NCBI RefSeq assembly: GCF_048773025.1
Contig: NC_133559.1
Coordinates: forward strand, 9,764,501-9,828,500
Direction of reading: 5' to 3'
From: Camelus bactrianus
Taxonomy: Eukaryota; Chordata; Mammalia; Artiodactyla; Camelidae
Length of the DNA stretch: 64,000 nt
Shown here: piece by piece, positions 1 to 12,062 of the stretch
Numbering within the stretch: the stretch's first letter is position 1
Layout of the letters: each line of letters opens with the position of its first letter
The notes under the pieces: model-generated
The model's input: the letters and a program-made list of their open reading frames with translations, nothing else
What the model was told of the DNA's origin: nothing
Database searches by the model: none
Made by a program: the position numbers and the translations under genes

Positions 1-99
1 TGTCCCAGGAACCCCAGACAAAGACCAGACAGATTATTACAGGACCTTGAAGGAATCCCAGGGCTTGGGTTTTTACTTTAAATGACGTGGAAAGTCAGT

Positions 100-1010
100 G
101 GCAGGTTTGGGGCAGAAGTGACATGATGATAATTGCTGTTGTAACAGAACCATTCTGGCTGCTCTGGGTTAAGAATGGACTGTGTGAGGAAAGGGAAGAG
201 GCAGGGAGACCCTTTAGGCTGCTACTGCAGTGATCCAGACGCAAGATGATGGCGTGGGCCGCAGTGGTACCAGTGGAGGCCACATGGAGTGTCCCTGCAA
301 TTATTTTGAAGTTAGAACTAGCAGGAGTCACTGCTGGATTGGATGCAGGGTGAGAGAGAAAGAACAGAGAGGAGGATGACTCTGGAGTTTGTCTTTGAGA
401 ACCTGGAGGAGTGAAGTCATCGTTGACTGAGAGGACCAGGTTTGGACATGTTATGTCTGAGATGCCAATTAGACATCCAGTTGGAGATGCTGACTAAGCA
501 GTTTGACGGGTGTGACTGGCGTGTGAGGGAAAGATCTGAGCTGGGCAGAACTGTTAGACCGTCAGTGTAGAGATGGCATTTAAAACTATATAACTGGATG
601 AATTCACTGGGAGAGTGCATGGAGAGGGAGAGAGCCCAGGACAGGCCCCAGGAACCTTGGATCACTCCCACTGGCAGATCAGGAGGAACCAGCCAAGGAG
701 ACTGCGGATGGGGCAGGGGAGCTGGAGAAGAACCAGGAGGGCCTGGGGTCCTGCAAGCCCAGGGACGCATCAGTCAACTGTAACAATTGCTACTGATCCA
801 TCCAGCAAGATAAGGACGAAGAGGAGGATTACTGTTGGATTTAGCAGCTTGGAGGTCACTGGTGACCTTGACCAGAAAAGTTCTGGTGTGAGTTCAAGAG
901 AGAATGGGAGAGGAATTGTGCGTACAGCCTCTCTGCCGTAGCGCTGCTATAGGGCCGAGCAGAGAAGGGGGCTGAGTCTGGGGTCCAAGGAGTCCTTAAA
1001 GGGGGGAGAA
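100..1010 (-). repeat. LINE-2 (L2) fragment, antisense
   Basis: The stretch matches the antisense of the L2 reverse-transcriptase and 3' region as I recall its consensus. Recognisable pieces are 'agaatggactgtgtgagg', 'gctactgcagtgatccag', 'ttggacatgttatgtctgag', 'attagacatccagttggaga' and 'ggaggtcactggtgacctt'. Its full orientation is therefore on the minus strand. Divergence is high, as expected for a copy predating placental mammals. Open frames of 60-120 residues across it are by-products of this repeat. Confidence 0.7.
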
Positions 1011-1659
1011 AAGGCAGCCCATTTATATGCAGATGCCCGTGGAAGGGAAATAGCAGTTTAAGAAACTCTCAGGATGTTTGGTCATGGGAAGAGGAGACTC
1101 CGGGGGCATGTCGTAACTCCTCACATGCTTAAAGGACTGTCATATGGAAGAGAATTAGATTCATTTTATGTGACTCCAGAGAGAAGAGCGAGGATGGTTA
1201 GAAGCTACAAAGAGGAGGATTGGAGCGCAGACTAAATAAGAATTCTGGGCATCCATTTATTTATTCATCCCAGAAATCAGCGTTGAATGCCTCCTCGGTG
1301 ACAGGCACTGGTCTGGGCACCACGGAGAGAGTCATGAGCAAGACTCAGCCGTTTGTGGCTAGTGGGAGAGAATCACGCAGGCGATCGGTTGGAATACGGG
1401 TGGAAAGTGCTGACGAGGGCTCCTGTGTCTGGCTGGGGAAGGGCATCGGGTGGGGAAATGGGGGTTCAGGGAAAGGTCAGGCGGGGCAGGGGAGTCGTAA
1501 ATGTTCCCGAGGATCTTCCACCTTCTGATAACTGAGAACGTATTTGGCCTGAATAAATGAGGCTTAAAAGGGGACTTGAGCTTCAGTTATCAGGTACATT
1601 TTCTGGATGACTGGGCCATGTAGATACAGCCTTAATAAAAATGATGGCTGATAGATGGG

Positions 1660-1840
1660 CGGTGCTTTATCATTCGCGGGGCACATTTAATCCTCACAGC
1701 AGCGCTGCCAAGATCCGTTCTGTTATCCCTGTTTTATAGTTGGGTTAACTGAGGCTCAGAGCGGTGAGCCCTGCCTGAGGTCACATTGTTGTAAAGATGG
1801 AGATGGGGCCAGAACCAAGTTCACGAGTCCCCAGTCCAAT
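1660..1840 (-). repeat. MIR SINE, antisense
   Basis: Contains the antisense MIR core: a 'tttaatcctcacagcagc' block, 'ttttatagttgggttaactg', 'gaggctcagagcggtgag' and 'cctgaggtcacattgttgta'. This is the typical order for a reversed ancient tRNA-derived MIR. Confidence 0.75.
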
Positions 1841-2299
1841 GTGCACACCTTCTCCAGGGCGGCCAAATTCTCGGCCACGCTGATGATAACCCGCTCCGAC
1901 CCACGCACAGCAGTGCTGTGGGGCCAGCACTCGGGTCTCTCGTGAAACGTTCCATAAGCCGTGCCCCTTCCCCTGGTTTCTTGGCGCTTTCCCCAGTCTG
2001 CTTCCGGCAGAAATAATTTGCTCCGATTAGAACGGACGGCTTCCTGCCCTCTGCCTAGAACTTCCCCTCCTGCTTCTCCCTCCTGGCCCTGACCCTCCCG
2101 AGATCGTCCTGATCTTGCTTTACCATCCATTTACTTCCAGGAGATCTCTGGAACCCAAGAGGGGCTTGAAGCGGGATTGCTCGGACTTTCTGGATCAGCA
2201 GCCCTTGGGTTCCTCTGGTTTTGATGAGACTTACTGAGCCCAAACAATTAAAGAGGGTGAGATACTCAAAAACAAGAAAGAAGAAAGAAGGATAGGGCA

Positions 2300-2490
2300 C
2301 TAATAATAACAGCAACAACAAAAATAACCACTCACCTCAGGCTCGCTCCCAATGAGGAAGTATTAATATCATCCCCATTTCACAAATGGGGAAACTGAGG
2401 CACGACGGAGTAAAGCCCACTGCCCCAGGCGGAGTAGCAGAACTGGTTACTGAGTCAGCGTGTTCAGCTTCTGTGTTCTACTGCCTCCCT
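2300..2490 (-). repeat. MIR SINE, antisense
   Basis: Shows 'atcatccccatttcacaaat' followed by 'ggggaaactgaggcacga' and then 'tggttactgagtcag', the reversed MIR order. It starts in an AT-rich run of 'aacaacaaaaataacc'. Confidence 0.75.
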
Positions 2491-2529
2491 TAAGAGGAAA
2501 GAGGAGAGAAATGAAGGCTCAGGAAGACT

Positions 2530-4140
2530 TTCATTCAGCATGATTTTTTTTGAGCCTTCATTGTGCTGAAGCTACGGGGGAAGAAATAGATCTCAGTCCT
2601 GCCCTCATTGAACTCACAGCTCCAGCATCACAGGACATCATAGCGGGGAGGATCTCAGAGGCGTTGTCCAAACTGGGACACAGCGAGGTGAAGCGAAACA
2701 TCCCCGAAGGAAAAGGGAACACACACCTTTGCCCACAGACAAAAATAGCATAAAACACGCGAGTTGGCAGTTCAACGCGGGGCCCTTAGCACCCGCCGCT
2801 GTGCGCCCCTGTTGTGGGAAGTCTGTGTGCTGGGTGCTGTCACAGGCGGGAGGTGAAGTCCTTGCCACCCTCAGCTGGAGGGGAATTGCAAGGGCAGGAA
2901 ATAGGATGACATTGACCGAGACAGCGTAAAGCATCTAAGAAAGCTTTGAGGAAGAGCAAGCAGTCCAATTTGGTAGGAGTAGAGCTGACTTTGAAGAGAG
3001 AAGTGAAAGGTTAAGGCAGAGATGCTAAGGGATGTAGCACAAGCTGAGCTCGGAGATTTCAAGAGAAGCAGTCTTGGGACTTCTTGGGAAAGGCTTCCTG
3101 GAGGAGGGGCCTTTGGGTTGCATTTGAGGAGAATAACTTGGATTAGGAAGTAAGGAGGCAGAATGAATGAAATATTTGTAGGACCAAGTGATGGGGGAGG
3201 CAGAAAGGGAGAAGAAAGTTCACTTTTGAGTTCAATTCAACAAATGTTAGTTGAGCATCCAAGAGCCAGACATTCTTGATAAGGATGAAATTAAAACATA
3301 GCCTTTGTCCTCCAGGAGCTTATAGTTCAGTGCTTCATGGAGTCATAGGATGCACCAGCACCATGGCAGTTCGGGGTGGGGCCCTGGCCCCTGCTGGGGG
3401 GTTGGGGAAGGCTCCTGGGGCCCTGAGCCTGAGCTGTGTCTTGAAGGATGGGGTAGAGTGAGCCAGGTGTGGGAGAGGGGAGCGTGTAGAGGTGCAGCTG
3501 AGGTCGGATGCAGCTTGAAGTGTGCAGAAGCCTCTGACACCTGGGATTTCTAGATAGTAAAGTGCACATTGGAGAGAGCAGAGATGAGGCTAAAGAGGTG
3601 GATAGCAGCTAGGTCAGGTGGGACCTAACCTAATTTGAACTTCATCTGAAGTCACTGGGGAGCCCCTGCAGGGTTTTACACAGGGCAGTGATACTAGATT
3701 TGCGTTTTGGAAAGATCGTTCTAGCAACTGTTGGAGAATGGACGTAAGCGGAACAAGCTGAAGGCAGGGGAACCAATTAGGAAGTTATTGCAATAGTCCA
3801 GGGCAGCAAAGATGAGACTTCAACCACGGGAGTTGGCGTGGAGGGGGAGGGGTGGGATTGAGACCTATGTAGGAGGGATGGTTGGTGGTACCGGTACGAG
3901 GTAAGAGAGAGAGGACAGTCTGGCATGGCTGCCTGGTTTAAATGAGGGTGGAGAAGTAGCAGGGGTGGCAAGCAGAAGGACTGAGGAAATGGGGCTGAAG
4001 ATGCCGAGTTCACAGCAGCCACTGCCTGCTTGTGACCCAGAGTCGGAGTCCGCGGCCTCTGTGGACTGAGCTGGGCTCAAGTGCTGGTGCACAGCTCCTA
4101 GAAATCCCTGGATGAAGACCAAGGACTTGGCAGTTTTTCA
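2530..4140 (-). repeat. LINE-2 fragments, antisense, in at least two pieces
   Basis: Two tandemly placed antisense L2 pieces are visible. One begins with 'tttcattcagcatg' near 2530. Another begins near 3228 with 'ttcaattcaacaaatgttag', the reversed L2 3' end, and runs through 'gaagtcactggggagcccct', 'gggcagtgatactagatttg', 'ggagaatggacgtaag' and 'ttattgcaatagtccaggg'. Between them, about 2930-3200 also resembles L2 but is less certain. Boundaries are approximate. Confidence 0.65.
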
Positions 4141-4559
4141 GGTTTAAAGCCAAAAATCAGCGTCTGGAGGTGGGTGTTGGGGAGAGAGGATTGTGTGTGT
4201 GTGTTTGGAGAGTGTATCTAGAACATTTGGCCAGGAGTTCCTGACTTTGCAGGACTCCTGGCCCTCTGATGTTTTTCTGCATGTCAGGCAGCGGCGGCAC
4301 TGGCCCAACACCGCGCCGGCGGCCTCCTGGTGAGAACAGAGGATCAAACCCGGTTCCCTCCGTTGCGGGGTTCTGCAAGAGGTCAGGGATATCACATAGA
4401 GGACTTGGAGGCTAACAGAAATACAGGAGAATACTGCTTATTAAAGCAAGGCGTCACTTAATCTTGAGAGGCCACTCAGCACTGCAGTGCACGGTGTTCA
4501 GGGAACCCTCCTGGTGACAAGGAGCTGGGGTGGGGGTGGGGTGGAGAGGGCCCCTGATC

Positions 4560-4740
4560 AGGAGTCCAGAGAGACCAGAGTTGTGCTCCCGGCTTTTCTG
4601 TTGACCAGCTCTGTGACTTTGGAGAATTCGCTTCACCTCTTTGGGCCCCAGGTTTTTCATCTGTGAAATAAGAGGGCTGGATTAGATCATCCCGTATGGG
4701 CATCTTCCAGCCCTAAAAGTCCCTGACTCTGAAGAATGGA
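4560..4740 (+). repeat. MIR-type SINE, sense
   Basis: The sense MIR pattern is present: 'gaccagctctgtgactttgg', 'cttcacctctttgggcccca', 'tttttcatctgtgaaataag' and 'agggctggattagatcatc'. The last block is typical of the MIR3-like variant. Confidence 0.7.
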
Positions 4741-6081
4741 TTCAGATAACTGCTGCCCATTTGACCCTTTCCTGGTCTCACTGTCTCCACTTTACCGAAA
4801 CCTTACCTTTTCTTAAGTCATGAAAACTTTGGGAGCAGGAAGTCCTCCTTCATGTCTACCCTCCGTTTCCCCTGCTTCAGCATAAAACTTAGTGGGAAAA
4901 ACAAGTACCTGCTCAGCATTGCTCAGAACGAAGGCCCCTCCTCGGCCTGCAGTGTTGGCTCAAGAGTGCCCTCGTTATTCTGATGGTAGACGTGGGGTCA
5001 GCCCTGACGAGTGGAGAGCAGGGAGCCCATGGGCAGCGCGCAGCCTTCGCAGAGTTTGTTCCCCCTCACACTTGTTCTCCATGCCATCACGGTCCTCCGT
5101 GCCTGTGCTCACGCTGTTCCCAGTGCCTGGAAGGCTTCCTCTCCTCCCCGTGGCCTTTCCTGAAGAGGCAGGAGGTGTGAGAGCCCTGCCTCCCGGCTCT
5201 GTCTGGCTCTAGTCATTTACAATCACAGGGGATAAGCTACTACTATTACTGGTTCAGGGTCACACAACAGAGACCTATGGATGACAGAGTTGACGTTCAT
5301 GAAGTAATAGCAGCGGCTCATCTTTTCATTTGCTATGTGTGTATCTCACTTAATGCTTAAGCTGTGAGCACTACCAACAACCATGTCAGAGCCATAGCCG
5401 CACCAAACACTAGAGTGGCCGCCACTACGCTTGACTTCCAGTAATCTCCTCTTTGGAGGGGCACACTCAGGATGCCCACTCTCTTCTCCCTCCCTTCTGC
5501 TAACTGCTTCTCTTCTCCCGCTTACTGTTCCCCTGGGATGGGTGCAAGAGTCATTTTTCTAAAATCTACCCTTCCGGGGCTCCCCATCATCAACAGGATA
5601 GTGTCTGTTCTCCTTAGAATGACCTTGGATGGCTGCCAGGCCACCCCCACCGCTGCATCCTTCTCCACGAGTCCCGTGATGTCCGCTCACCCAGACTGAA
5701 CACGATTCCACTTCCCCACAGCTTCCACGTTGTCCTAACCATTAAATCCTGTTGATTCTACCTCCTTTGTATATTCCAGATCTATCCCATTTCTCTTTAT
5801 CCACTATCTTAGTTTTACATCCTTACAATTTCTCTTCAGGAGTTGTTCCGCAGTCCGCTGCCTGCCCGCCATCCCCAACTGCTGGCAGAATATTTTATCT
5901 AATTCTTCATTTACTCCTCTGAACCACTGTGATAAAATCCAAACTCTTGATCCCACATGTAAAACTCTGTATGATCTGGCTTCAGACTACTTCCTTTGCT
6001 CCATTTCTGTTCTTTTTTTTCCCTCTCTCTCACTGTCTGTCTCTCTCTCTCATCACAACCAATTGCAGACACCACAGTCCA

Positions 6082-6098
6082 CCAAAAATCCTTGCTTC
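6082..6098. repeat. Target-site duplication, left copy of SINE at 6099-6284
   Basis: Seventeen bases beginning ccaaaaatcc, identical to 6285-6301 on the other side of the SINE. Confidence 0.9.
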
Positions 6099-6284
6099 CG
6101 GCGGGGAGGCTATAGCTCAGTGGTAGACTATGTGCTTAGCATGCACAAGGTCCTGGGTTCAATCCCCAGTACCTCCATTAAAATGAATACATAAATATTT
6201 ATTATTCTATTATTTATGTATTTTAATAAATATATAAATAAACTTATTTAAATAAATAAACCTAATTCCCCACCCCACCCCACC
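6099..6284 (+). mobile_element. Camelid tRNA-derived SINE (Vic-1 type) with intact target-site duplication
   Basis: The 5' part is a tRNA-Ala-like head. 'tatagctcagtggtaga' at 6111-6127 corresponds to the A box, and 'ggttcaatccccagtacctc' at 6156-6175 to the B box. An AT-rich tail with repeated taaata units and a C-rich end follows. The element is flanked by identical 17-bp direct repeats at 6082-6098 and 6285-6301, which I read as the target-site duplication. Perfect repeats and an intact head suggest a fairly young insertion. This head and tail combination is characteristic of camelids, as I know the family. It interrupts an older LINE-2 copy. Confidence 0.9.
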
Positions 6285-6301
6285 CCAAAAATCCTTGCTT
6301 C
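6285..6301. repeat. Target-site duplication, right copy
   Basis: Seventeen bases identical to 6082-6098, directly after the SINE's C-rich end. Confidence 0.9.
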
Positions 6302-7564
6302 TGAGCCTTTGCACTCATTTACATTCTGCCTGGAGGAAGTCTTCCGCCCCCACCTGAGGGCCCCCCTTATCTGCTTGGTGAACACCTCCCATTCGTCAAA
6401 TCTCAGTCTAAGTGATACTGCCCCTGTGAAGCCCTTTGACCACCAAGCCCCCACCCATCTCACCCAGGCCAAATTGACTTTTTCTCTGTGCATCCATTAC
6501 ACCCCTTCCGTTCTTTTATCATCGCACTTAACAACCCCACGTTACACTCATGGGTTCAAACCTGTCCTCTCCTGTAACTGCCTTGAGAGCAGGAGGCGTG
6601 TGGGATTCTGCTTCCTGCCTCCAGCCCCCAGCACAGTGCCTGGCCCACAGTAGGGTAAATGAGCATTACATGTGGAGTGCATTGATGAGCAAATGACCTT
6701 CGAGACCCGCCACCACCTGAATCTGGTCTACCTAGCCTTTCCTATGCTCCATAAACAGGAAAAGTGTGGCACCTTGTAACTGCCATGCACATGGAGCTTG
6801 CAAGTGCATCTAAGGGGATTATCACTTTTAATCCTCACAACCCTGCCTTTCTACAAATACCCAGGGCTCCAGCCATGCCAGACTATGCCCCAGACACACC
6901 GCACACTTTGTCCTCGGTGTTCCTTGTGTCTAGGGTCGCTTTCTTCCCATACCTGCTGGTTCAGGGCTTAGTTTTGCCCCTTGCACAGTCCCTTCTCAGA
7001 TTCACTCCCTCCTCTTTTCCTACCTTTGCAATGAATCACTTCTTTCCTAAACACCAAAACTGATGTTTAAGCCTTATATGTAACTAACGCTATGTATTAT
7101 AAATGCGTCCAGAGCGAGGCGATGCCTTAATCCTTCTGGTACTTGGCATAAACTCTGGCGCATAGTACGTTCCCAGTACTTGTTGCCAATTAGAATAGAA
7201 TTGGACTGGATCAATTAATTGCTTAGGTTTCAGAGTTCTTCCGGTTTTTGCTAGAAGCCCAGTCAAAGGGGTGGGAATGGGTGGGAGCTGAGGGTGGGTG
7301 AGGGTGGAGGAGCCAGAGAGCACACTCCTTCAGCTTGATGGAAACTCTTCCACTCAAGTCACAAACAAGATTTCTTGCCAGCAAGTCACCTGTGGATGTT
7401 TACGAAAGCATCATTATTACTATTTTTAAATTTTTGATTATCCCAAACAGCATGCTGAGTTCTGAGTCGTGAGCCGATGGCTAGCCTCAGCCCGTGCCAG
7501 AAACTCCTTAACGTTTTCTCACGGTGGCTCCTGGAACTCACTCCCTGTCCTCATACCCCCTCGA

Positions 7565-7705
7565 GACTTGGAAGGCATCTTACAGATCTGTCCAGCCCGT
7601 GCACTTTCTAGATGAGGAACCGGGGGCCTGGAGAGGCGTGCTGGCTCCACCATGGTCTCCCTGGTAGTAAAGTGGTACAGCTGGAGTTCAAGCTAGTTTG
7701 TTGAT
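7565..7705 (-). repeat. MIR-like SINE, antisense
   Basis: Reversed MIR3-type pattern: 'gacttggaaggcatcttaca', 'tttctagatgaggaaccg' and 'cctggtagtaaagtggtac'. Edges are uncertain. Confidence 0.55.
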
Positions 7706-7717
7706 TTCCAGCCGATG

Positions 7718-7718
<1 letters not shown>

Positions 7719-7748
<30 letters not shown>
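7719..7748 (+). repeat. (GTT)10 microsatellite
   Basis: Ten uninterrupted GTT units read directly from the sequence. It explains the runs of valine or asparagine seen in translations of this spot. Confidence 0.97.
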
Positions 7749-8539
7749 CCTTCCGCTAAAACCTGCCCCTGGCGAATTGCTGGGAGAGTTTCTCAACATC
7801 TATCTTCCTCAATTCTGTTCAATTCAACAAATACTTATTTTATTGAGTATCTACTCCTGCCCAGCAGCCTGTGCTGGGGGATATTGAAACAAGAGAGAGA
7901 TGGGGGAGATGAAGTTCGTCACCCTGACAAGCTTACTGCCTAAGCTGTGGATGGAGGTGGGGTGTGATGGCGGGGCACACAGGGGACCTTCCTCTCACAG
8001 AGCACTTCACGAGGCATCATCAGACTCAGTTCTTTGGGCCTTCTTGCTGCCCGCCTTTCCTGGGCCATCCACTATCCCTGTTTGACCACTAATGAAACTG
8101 AGGATCGGAGAGACAGAGCTGGCTCCCAAGTACCACCGCTTGCTTTCCCCTCTGGATGGATGAGAAGCAGGGAGCCCGAGGTGCCCAGCCCACCTGGAGA
8201 AGGTGGGAGCTAGGAAAGGGACCACATTCGGGAAGGGGAGGGAGCCTTGCCCGAGCTCCCAGAGCCTGACATGTGCTGTCATCACCAACAGCTGTTCGCA
8301 GCTCTGCAGCTCCCCTCCCCTCGCTCCCCTCAGGCCCTCCTCCGCTTCCTTCTGGAAGAAACACAACTCAAGTCCTTTACATTTGTGACTCCAACAGGGG
8401 TGGGGGTCCGAGAGAGAAGCGGGCAGGTCTGGGGGACTTGGCTGAAGCACCGAGGAGGAGTCTACATCAGCAGCCTGGGCTCCCCTACCTGACAGGCAGA
8501 AGCGGCAGCCCCTCCCGGTGCCCTGGCTGTCCAAGCACT

Positions 8540-8815
8540 GTCCCGGGAATGCCAGCACGCCATTAATTTGTGTGCCTTGCAAATCCTTTATTGGCATCTC
8601 GTGGTGCTGAAAGTCGTGTAATTACGAACAGAATTTATACATCGCCGGGGCTGCCTGAGTGCCCTCCCTTCATCTCCTTCCGGGCACTGCAAACATTGAA
8701 GGCTGCCTTAGGAAAGAATCAAACCTACCCGCCTTTATATCAATGTGCCCTGTAGATAAAGTTTTAATTGAAAATCGGTTCGTCTATTCCCCGTGCCTAA
8801 TTACAAGCCGCCCTC
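8540..8815. promoter_or_regulatory. Candidate conserved non-coding element, homeobox-site rich
   Basis: A non-repeat block inside intron 1 with closely spaced TAAT cores: ATTAATTT at 8562, TAATTAC at 8619, TTTAATTG at 8763 and CTAATTAC at 8797, plus an AGATAAAG GATA-type site near 8754. It is AT-rich against GC-rich neighbours and has no repeat signature. The composition is typical of developmental enhancers. Function is inferred, and conservation was not measured. Confidence 0.4.
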
Positions 8816-11800
8816 ACGGCTAACAGAGCATGCGGACGGCAGCCCAGCCCCCTCCGGGGAGACGGGGGCTGGGTCCTGGGACAAGGATGCAGCGACTCTG
8901 GCAGCTTCCTCTTCCACATCCTCCACGAGAGGCCTTCCGGTTTCTTACCTATGAGTAGACACTGGTCTCTGCAGGCGGGACTCTCCCTCACCTCGTCCCT
9001 CCCTCCCTGTTTCACGGCTGGTGACTCTCCAGTGAGGACAGGATGCAGCTCACCGCCTGCTTCCTCCCTTCTGCTGACGATATACACCTCGCCTCACCCC
9101 CCATCCTGCCCACTCCTTTCCTTCCAGCCCACTTGGGCAAAACTGTCTCCATTTGTCAACACCATTCTCTTTTCCACCTCTGGGCTGCCTCAAGGCCTCT
9201 CAGCCCAGGCGGGACACTCGTCCCCAGTGCCTCAATGCCCTTCCCCAACCTGCTCTGTGCCGTCCTCTTCCGGGAAGCCCCTCACAATAGTGATGTAGGG
9301 CCTGCCATCCTTCCAGATCTGCCCTGTGTGTCCCTCCTGAGAACCTGCCTCTCCCAACAGGCTGGAGCACCTTCCCTCCTTTGTGACTCCTCCTGTACCC
9401 GAGGGGGTGCTCAGCAGGGTCCTGGGGTGTGGGGCTGGCTCACAGGCTCTATCCGCCTTCTTCCAGGGACTCTGGAAGGTTGATCACGTGAGGTGGGAAA
9501 GGCAGGGTCAGCTTGGCTGCCTGGCCAGGGTGGGGCTGGAGTGTTGGATTCGAGGCCCCAGGCGGAGGAGGAGCCCTCGGGACCTGCCCAGCGTGGGTGC
9601 CCATGGCCTCCACCTTCACCCTCAACGGCCCTTTCTTGGCCTCCGGTCACATGTCACGGCTGTCACATTTGGCTCCAACAATAATTCCCCAGCCAGGGAG
9701 CAGGAGGAAGAATTCATTTCCCAGCTTCAGCCAGGAGGCTGTGAAATATGATTTCTAAAGCGTTAATAATGCGTCACGTTTAGATAGCACTTTACATCTT
9801 GCAGAACGGCTGGCTGGGCAGGGGGGCCGGCAGCCCGGGCTTGGGCTGTGGGGCTGACTGCCGGGCTCCATCTCAGGGCTTCTCATCCGGAACCCGCGCC
9901 TACTCCTTGTGCCTTAGTTTCTCTTTCGGAAACCGGGAAGGAATCGTTCGGTCTTGGCCTCCTACCAGGGTATGGAGATGCCTCCCCTTGCCACACCCTA
10001 CCCTGTGCTCCCAGACCTGTTCCTTCTGCATTTATCGTCTCCTAGAAAGCCTCCCGTGCTGCTTCTTCCATTCACCAAACCCCGGTGAAGTGACTGTTGT
10101 GTGCCAGGGCCAGGATGCAGAGGTGTCACTGACTGAGGGGCTCTTGGGATTGGATAAGATAGAGGTGTGCGTCCCCTGCCCCCTCCAGCACTGGTGGCCT
10201 AAAGCAAAGGCAACTGAGGGGTGACACCTACCCTCCCCTTTGCTCTATTTTGGGGATGAGGGAGTGTGGGTTGCTCTTTGCAGGCTGCCGGGGCTTGCCA
10301 GGGGAACACAGCTATCTCCCCTCTGTGGACTTAGAGGGGAATCCTCCTTGCCTTTGATGGTCTGCTCAGAGTCACTAAGCTTTTAGGGTCCTTGACCTCC
10401 TATGAACCAGAACCTTCCTGAGCCCTTACACTGTAGCCTCTATGCCTTTCACATACGTGTTTGATAAGCACCCTCATCTTTTCATACCCTTCCAGGGCAT
10501 TTCCTAGACCTAGACCATTCTCTTCTATTCTTTTGCACACGTCAGTCCAAAGTCTTGGGAAATCTGTCCATTTCCCAGCCCGCATCCATAGCCACTGCTT
10601 CCAGGAAGCCCTCCTACAGTGATCTGAGGGAAAAAGAAGGCATGTCATGATTATGATGGATTACCCCAAGTCCCCCCATGGCTCCCACCTAAAAGACAGC
10701 TGCCCAGGGCACTCTGGAGTCCCAGGGTACTGACCTCTTTGTAAAGCTGGCCCCTGAAAAGTGTATGGAACTTCTGTTTTTCTAAAAATCATATTCACTT
10801 TTTGGAGACCTGGATTTCTAGTTTCTAGGAGTCCGCTCTGCCACCAACTGTCTGCAACATCTTTGGACCTTTGTGTCCAAAGGATCCGAAAAAGGAGGCC
10901 ACTGGAAAGGTGGTCACCAGAGCTTTCTCAACCGTGTCTTTGATGACTCTCCTACTTCAAACAATTCCCTGGTGAATTATTAGGTAAAGAGAAGCAGCCC
11001 TTTGATAAGTATGTCATTGCCTTCCAACTGATTGGCTGCGGAGAAAGAGGGGTGGTTTACTGGAGGGGGGCGTTCCCCAGGCTCCGCAGTGACTTGAGAG
11101 CTTGCTCTGTCCTCAGCCCTGGCCATGGGTCTGGCCCGGAGCGGAAGCTCCCAGAGGGCCAGGCTGGGGGCTTTGTAACTTTGCACGCACTTTGTCCTGC
11201 ACCGCCGGCTGGATGCTAACTCAAAGCTTTGTGGGGCTGGGGATAAAGAGGACGCCTCCCCTTGCCCTCAGCCCTTCTGACTCCTCTCACTTCCTCGGAA
11301 GACAATTCCTCACAAAGTTTTCCCAATGGGTTGCACTGCCGCTGCTGTTCAGCTGACACCATAGCTGACGAGTTATTAAAAATCCTTCATTATTATTCTG
11401 TACTGTCTCTCTCCCTCCTCCCTTCCTGCCCTGCCCCAGGCTTTCGAGGCCCATGGCTGTCACTGAGAAATGCCTGCAGGCCCCAGCCAAGCAGAGCAGG
11501 CTTTTCCACTCCCTCCCTCAAAGTGGCCCCCACAGGTGCGGCAGCTGGCCAGAGGCACTGGGTCTCCCCCAGGGCTGGGGGTTCTCACACCAGGGCTCCC
11601 GATCCTGCTTTGGGCAGAACTCAGGGAGCGTGTGCAGGCACCTCGGTGCTCAGAGGTCTTTATATCAAGAAGTGGTTGGAAAGGGACTTGTGCCTCCCAG
11701 GTGTCTTGGTTAGGGAGACACCTCGGAGGTGTGCCCATTCCAGATGACATCTGGGACCACGATGCTTCATCCCCTGGGGAAAGAGTGACAGACTAACTCC

Positions 11801-12048
11801 ATCATCCCACTCCCTGAGCTGGGGTCCAAACCTAGCTCATCCATCACACATCCTGATAATCAGATTTGGCTGCAGCAAGAACAGAACAGAATACCCAGCT
11901 CCTGTCCCTGGCGCTGCAGCGACAGGTCCTGAGAGATGGGGAGAGCCTTGCTCCTTGGAAGAGGGAGGCCAGGGCCCAGAGGGAACAGTCTCTGTTCCAG
12001 GGTCATGTGGCAAGCAGGCAGAGTCTTGGAGCAGCTCGGCACCTCGAC

Positions 12049-12062
12049 AGCGCCCTCTGCAC
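12049..12062 (-). promoter_or_regulatory. Weak CTCF-like core
   Basis: The reverse complement reads AGTGCAGAGGGCGC, matching 11 of 14 positions of the CTCF core CCASYAGRKGGCRS. The three 5' positions differ, so binding is doubtful. Confidence 0.25.

Larger units (their letters stand above)
5735..6490 (+). repeat. LINE-2 fragment, sense, split by a camelid SINE
   Basis: Sense L2 sequence is recognisable before the SINE ('accattaaatcctgttgatt', 'gataaaatccaaactcttga', 'gtatgatctggcttcagact') and after it ('gagcctttgcactcatttac', 'attctgcctggaggaagtc', 'gtgaagccctttgaccacc'). The two halves join in order if the SINE at 6099-6284 and one target-site copy are ignored. A second, shorter L2-like piece precedes it at about 5480-5700. 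Confidence 0.7.

Noticed and set aside
6099-6175. Functional tRNA-Ala gene
   Set aside because: The tRNA-like head continues into a SINE body and A-rich tail with target-site duplications, so it is a retroposon and not a tRNA gene.
7698-7799. Poly-Val / poly-Asn reading frames
   Set aside because: They are translations of the (GTT)10 microsatellite.
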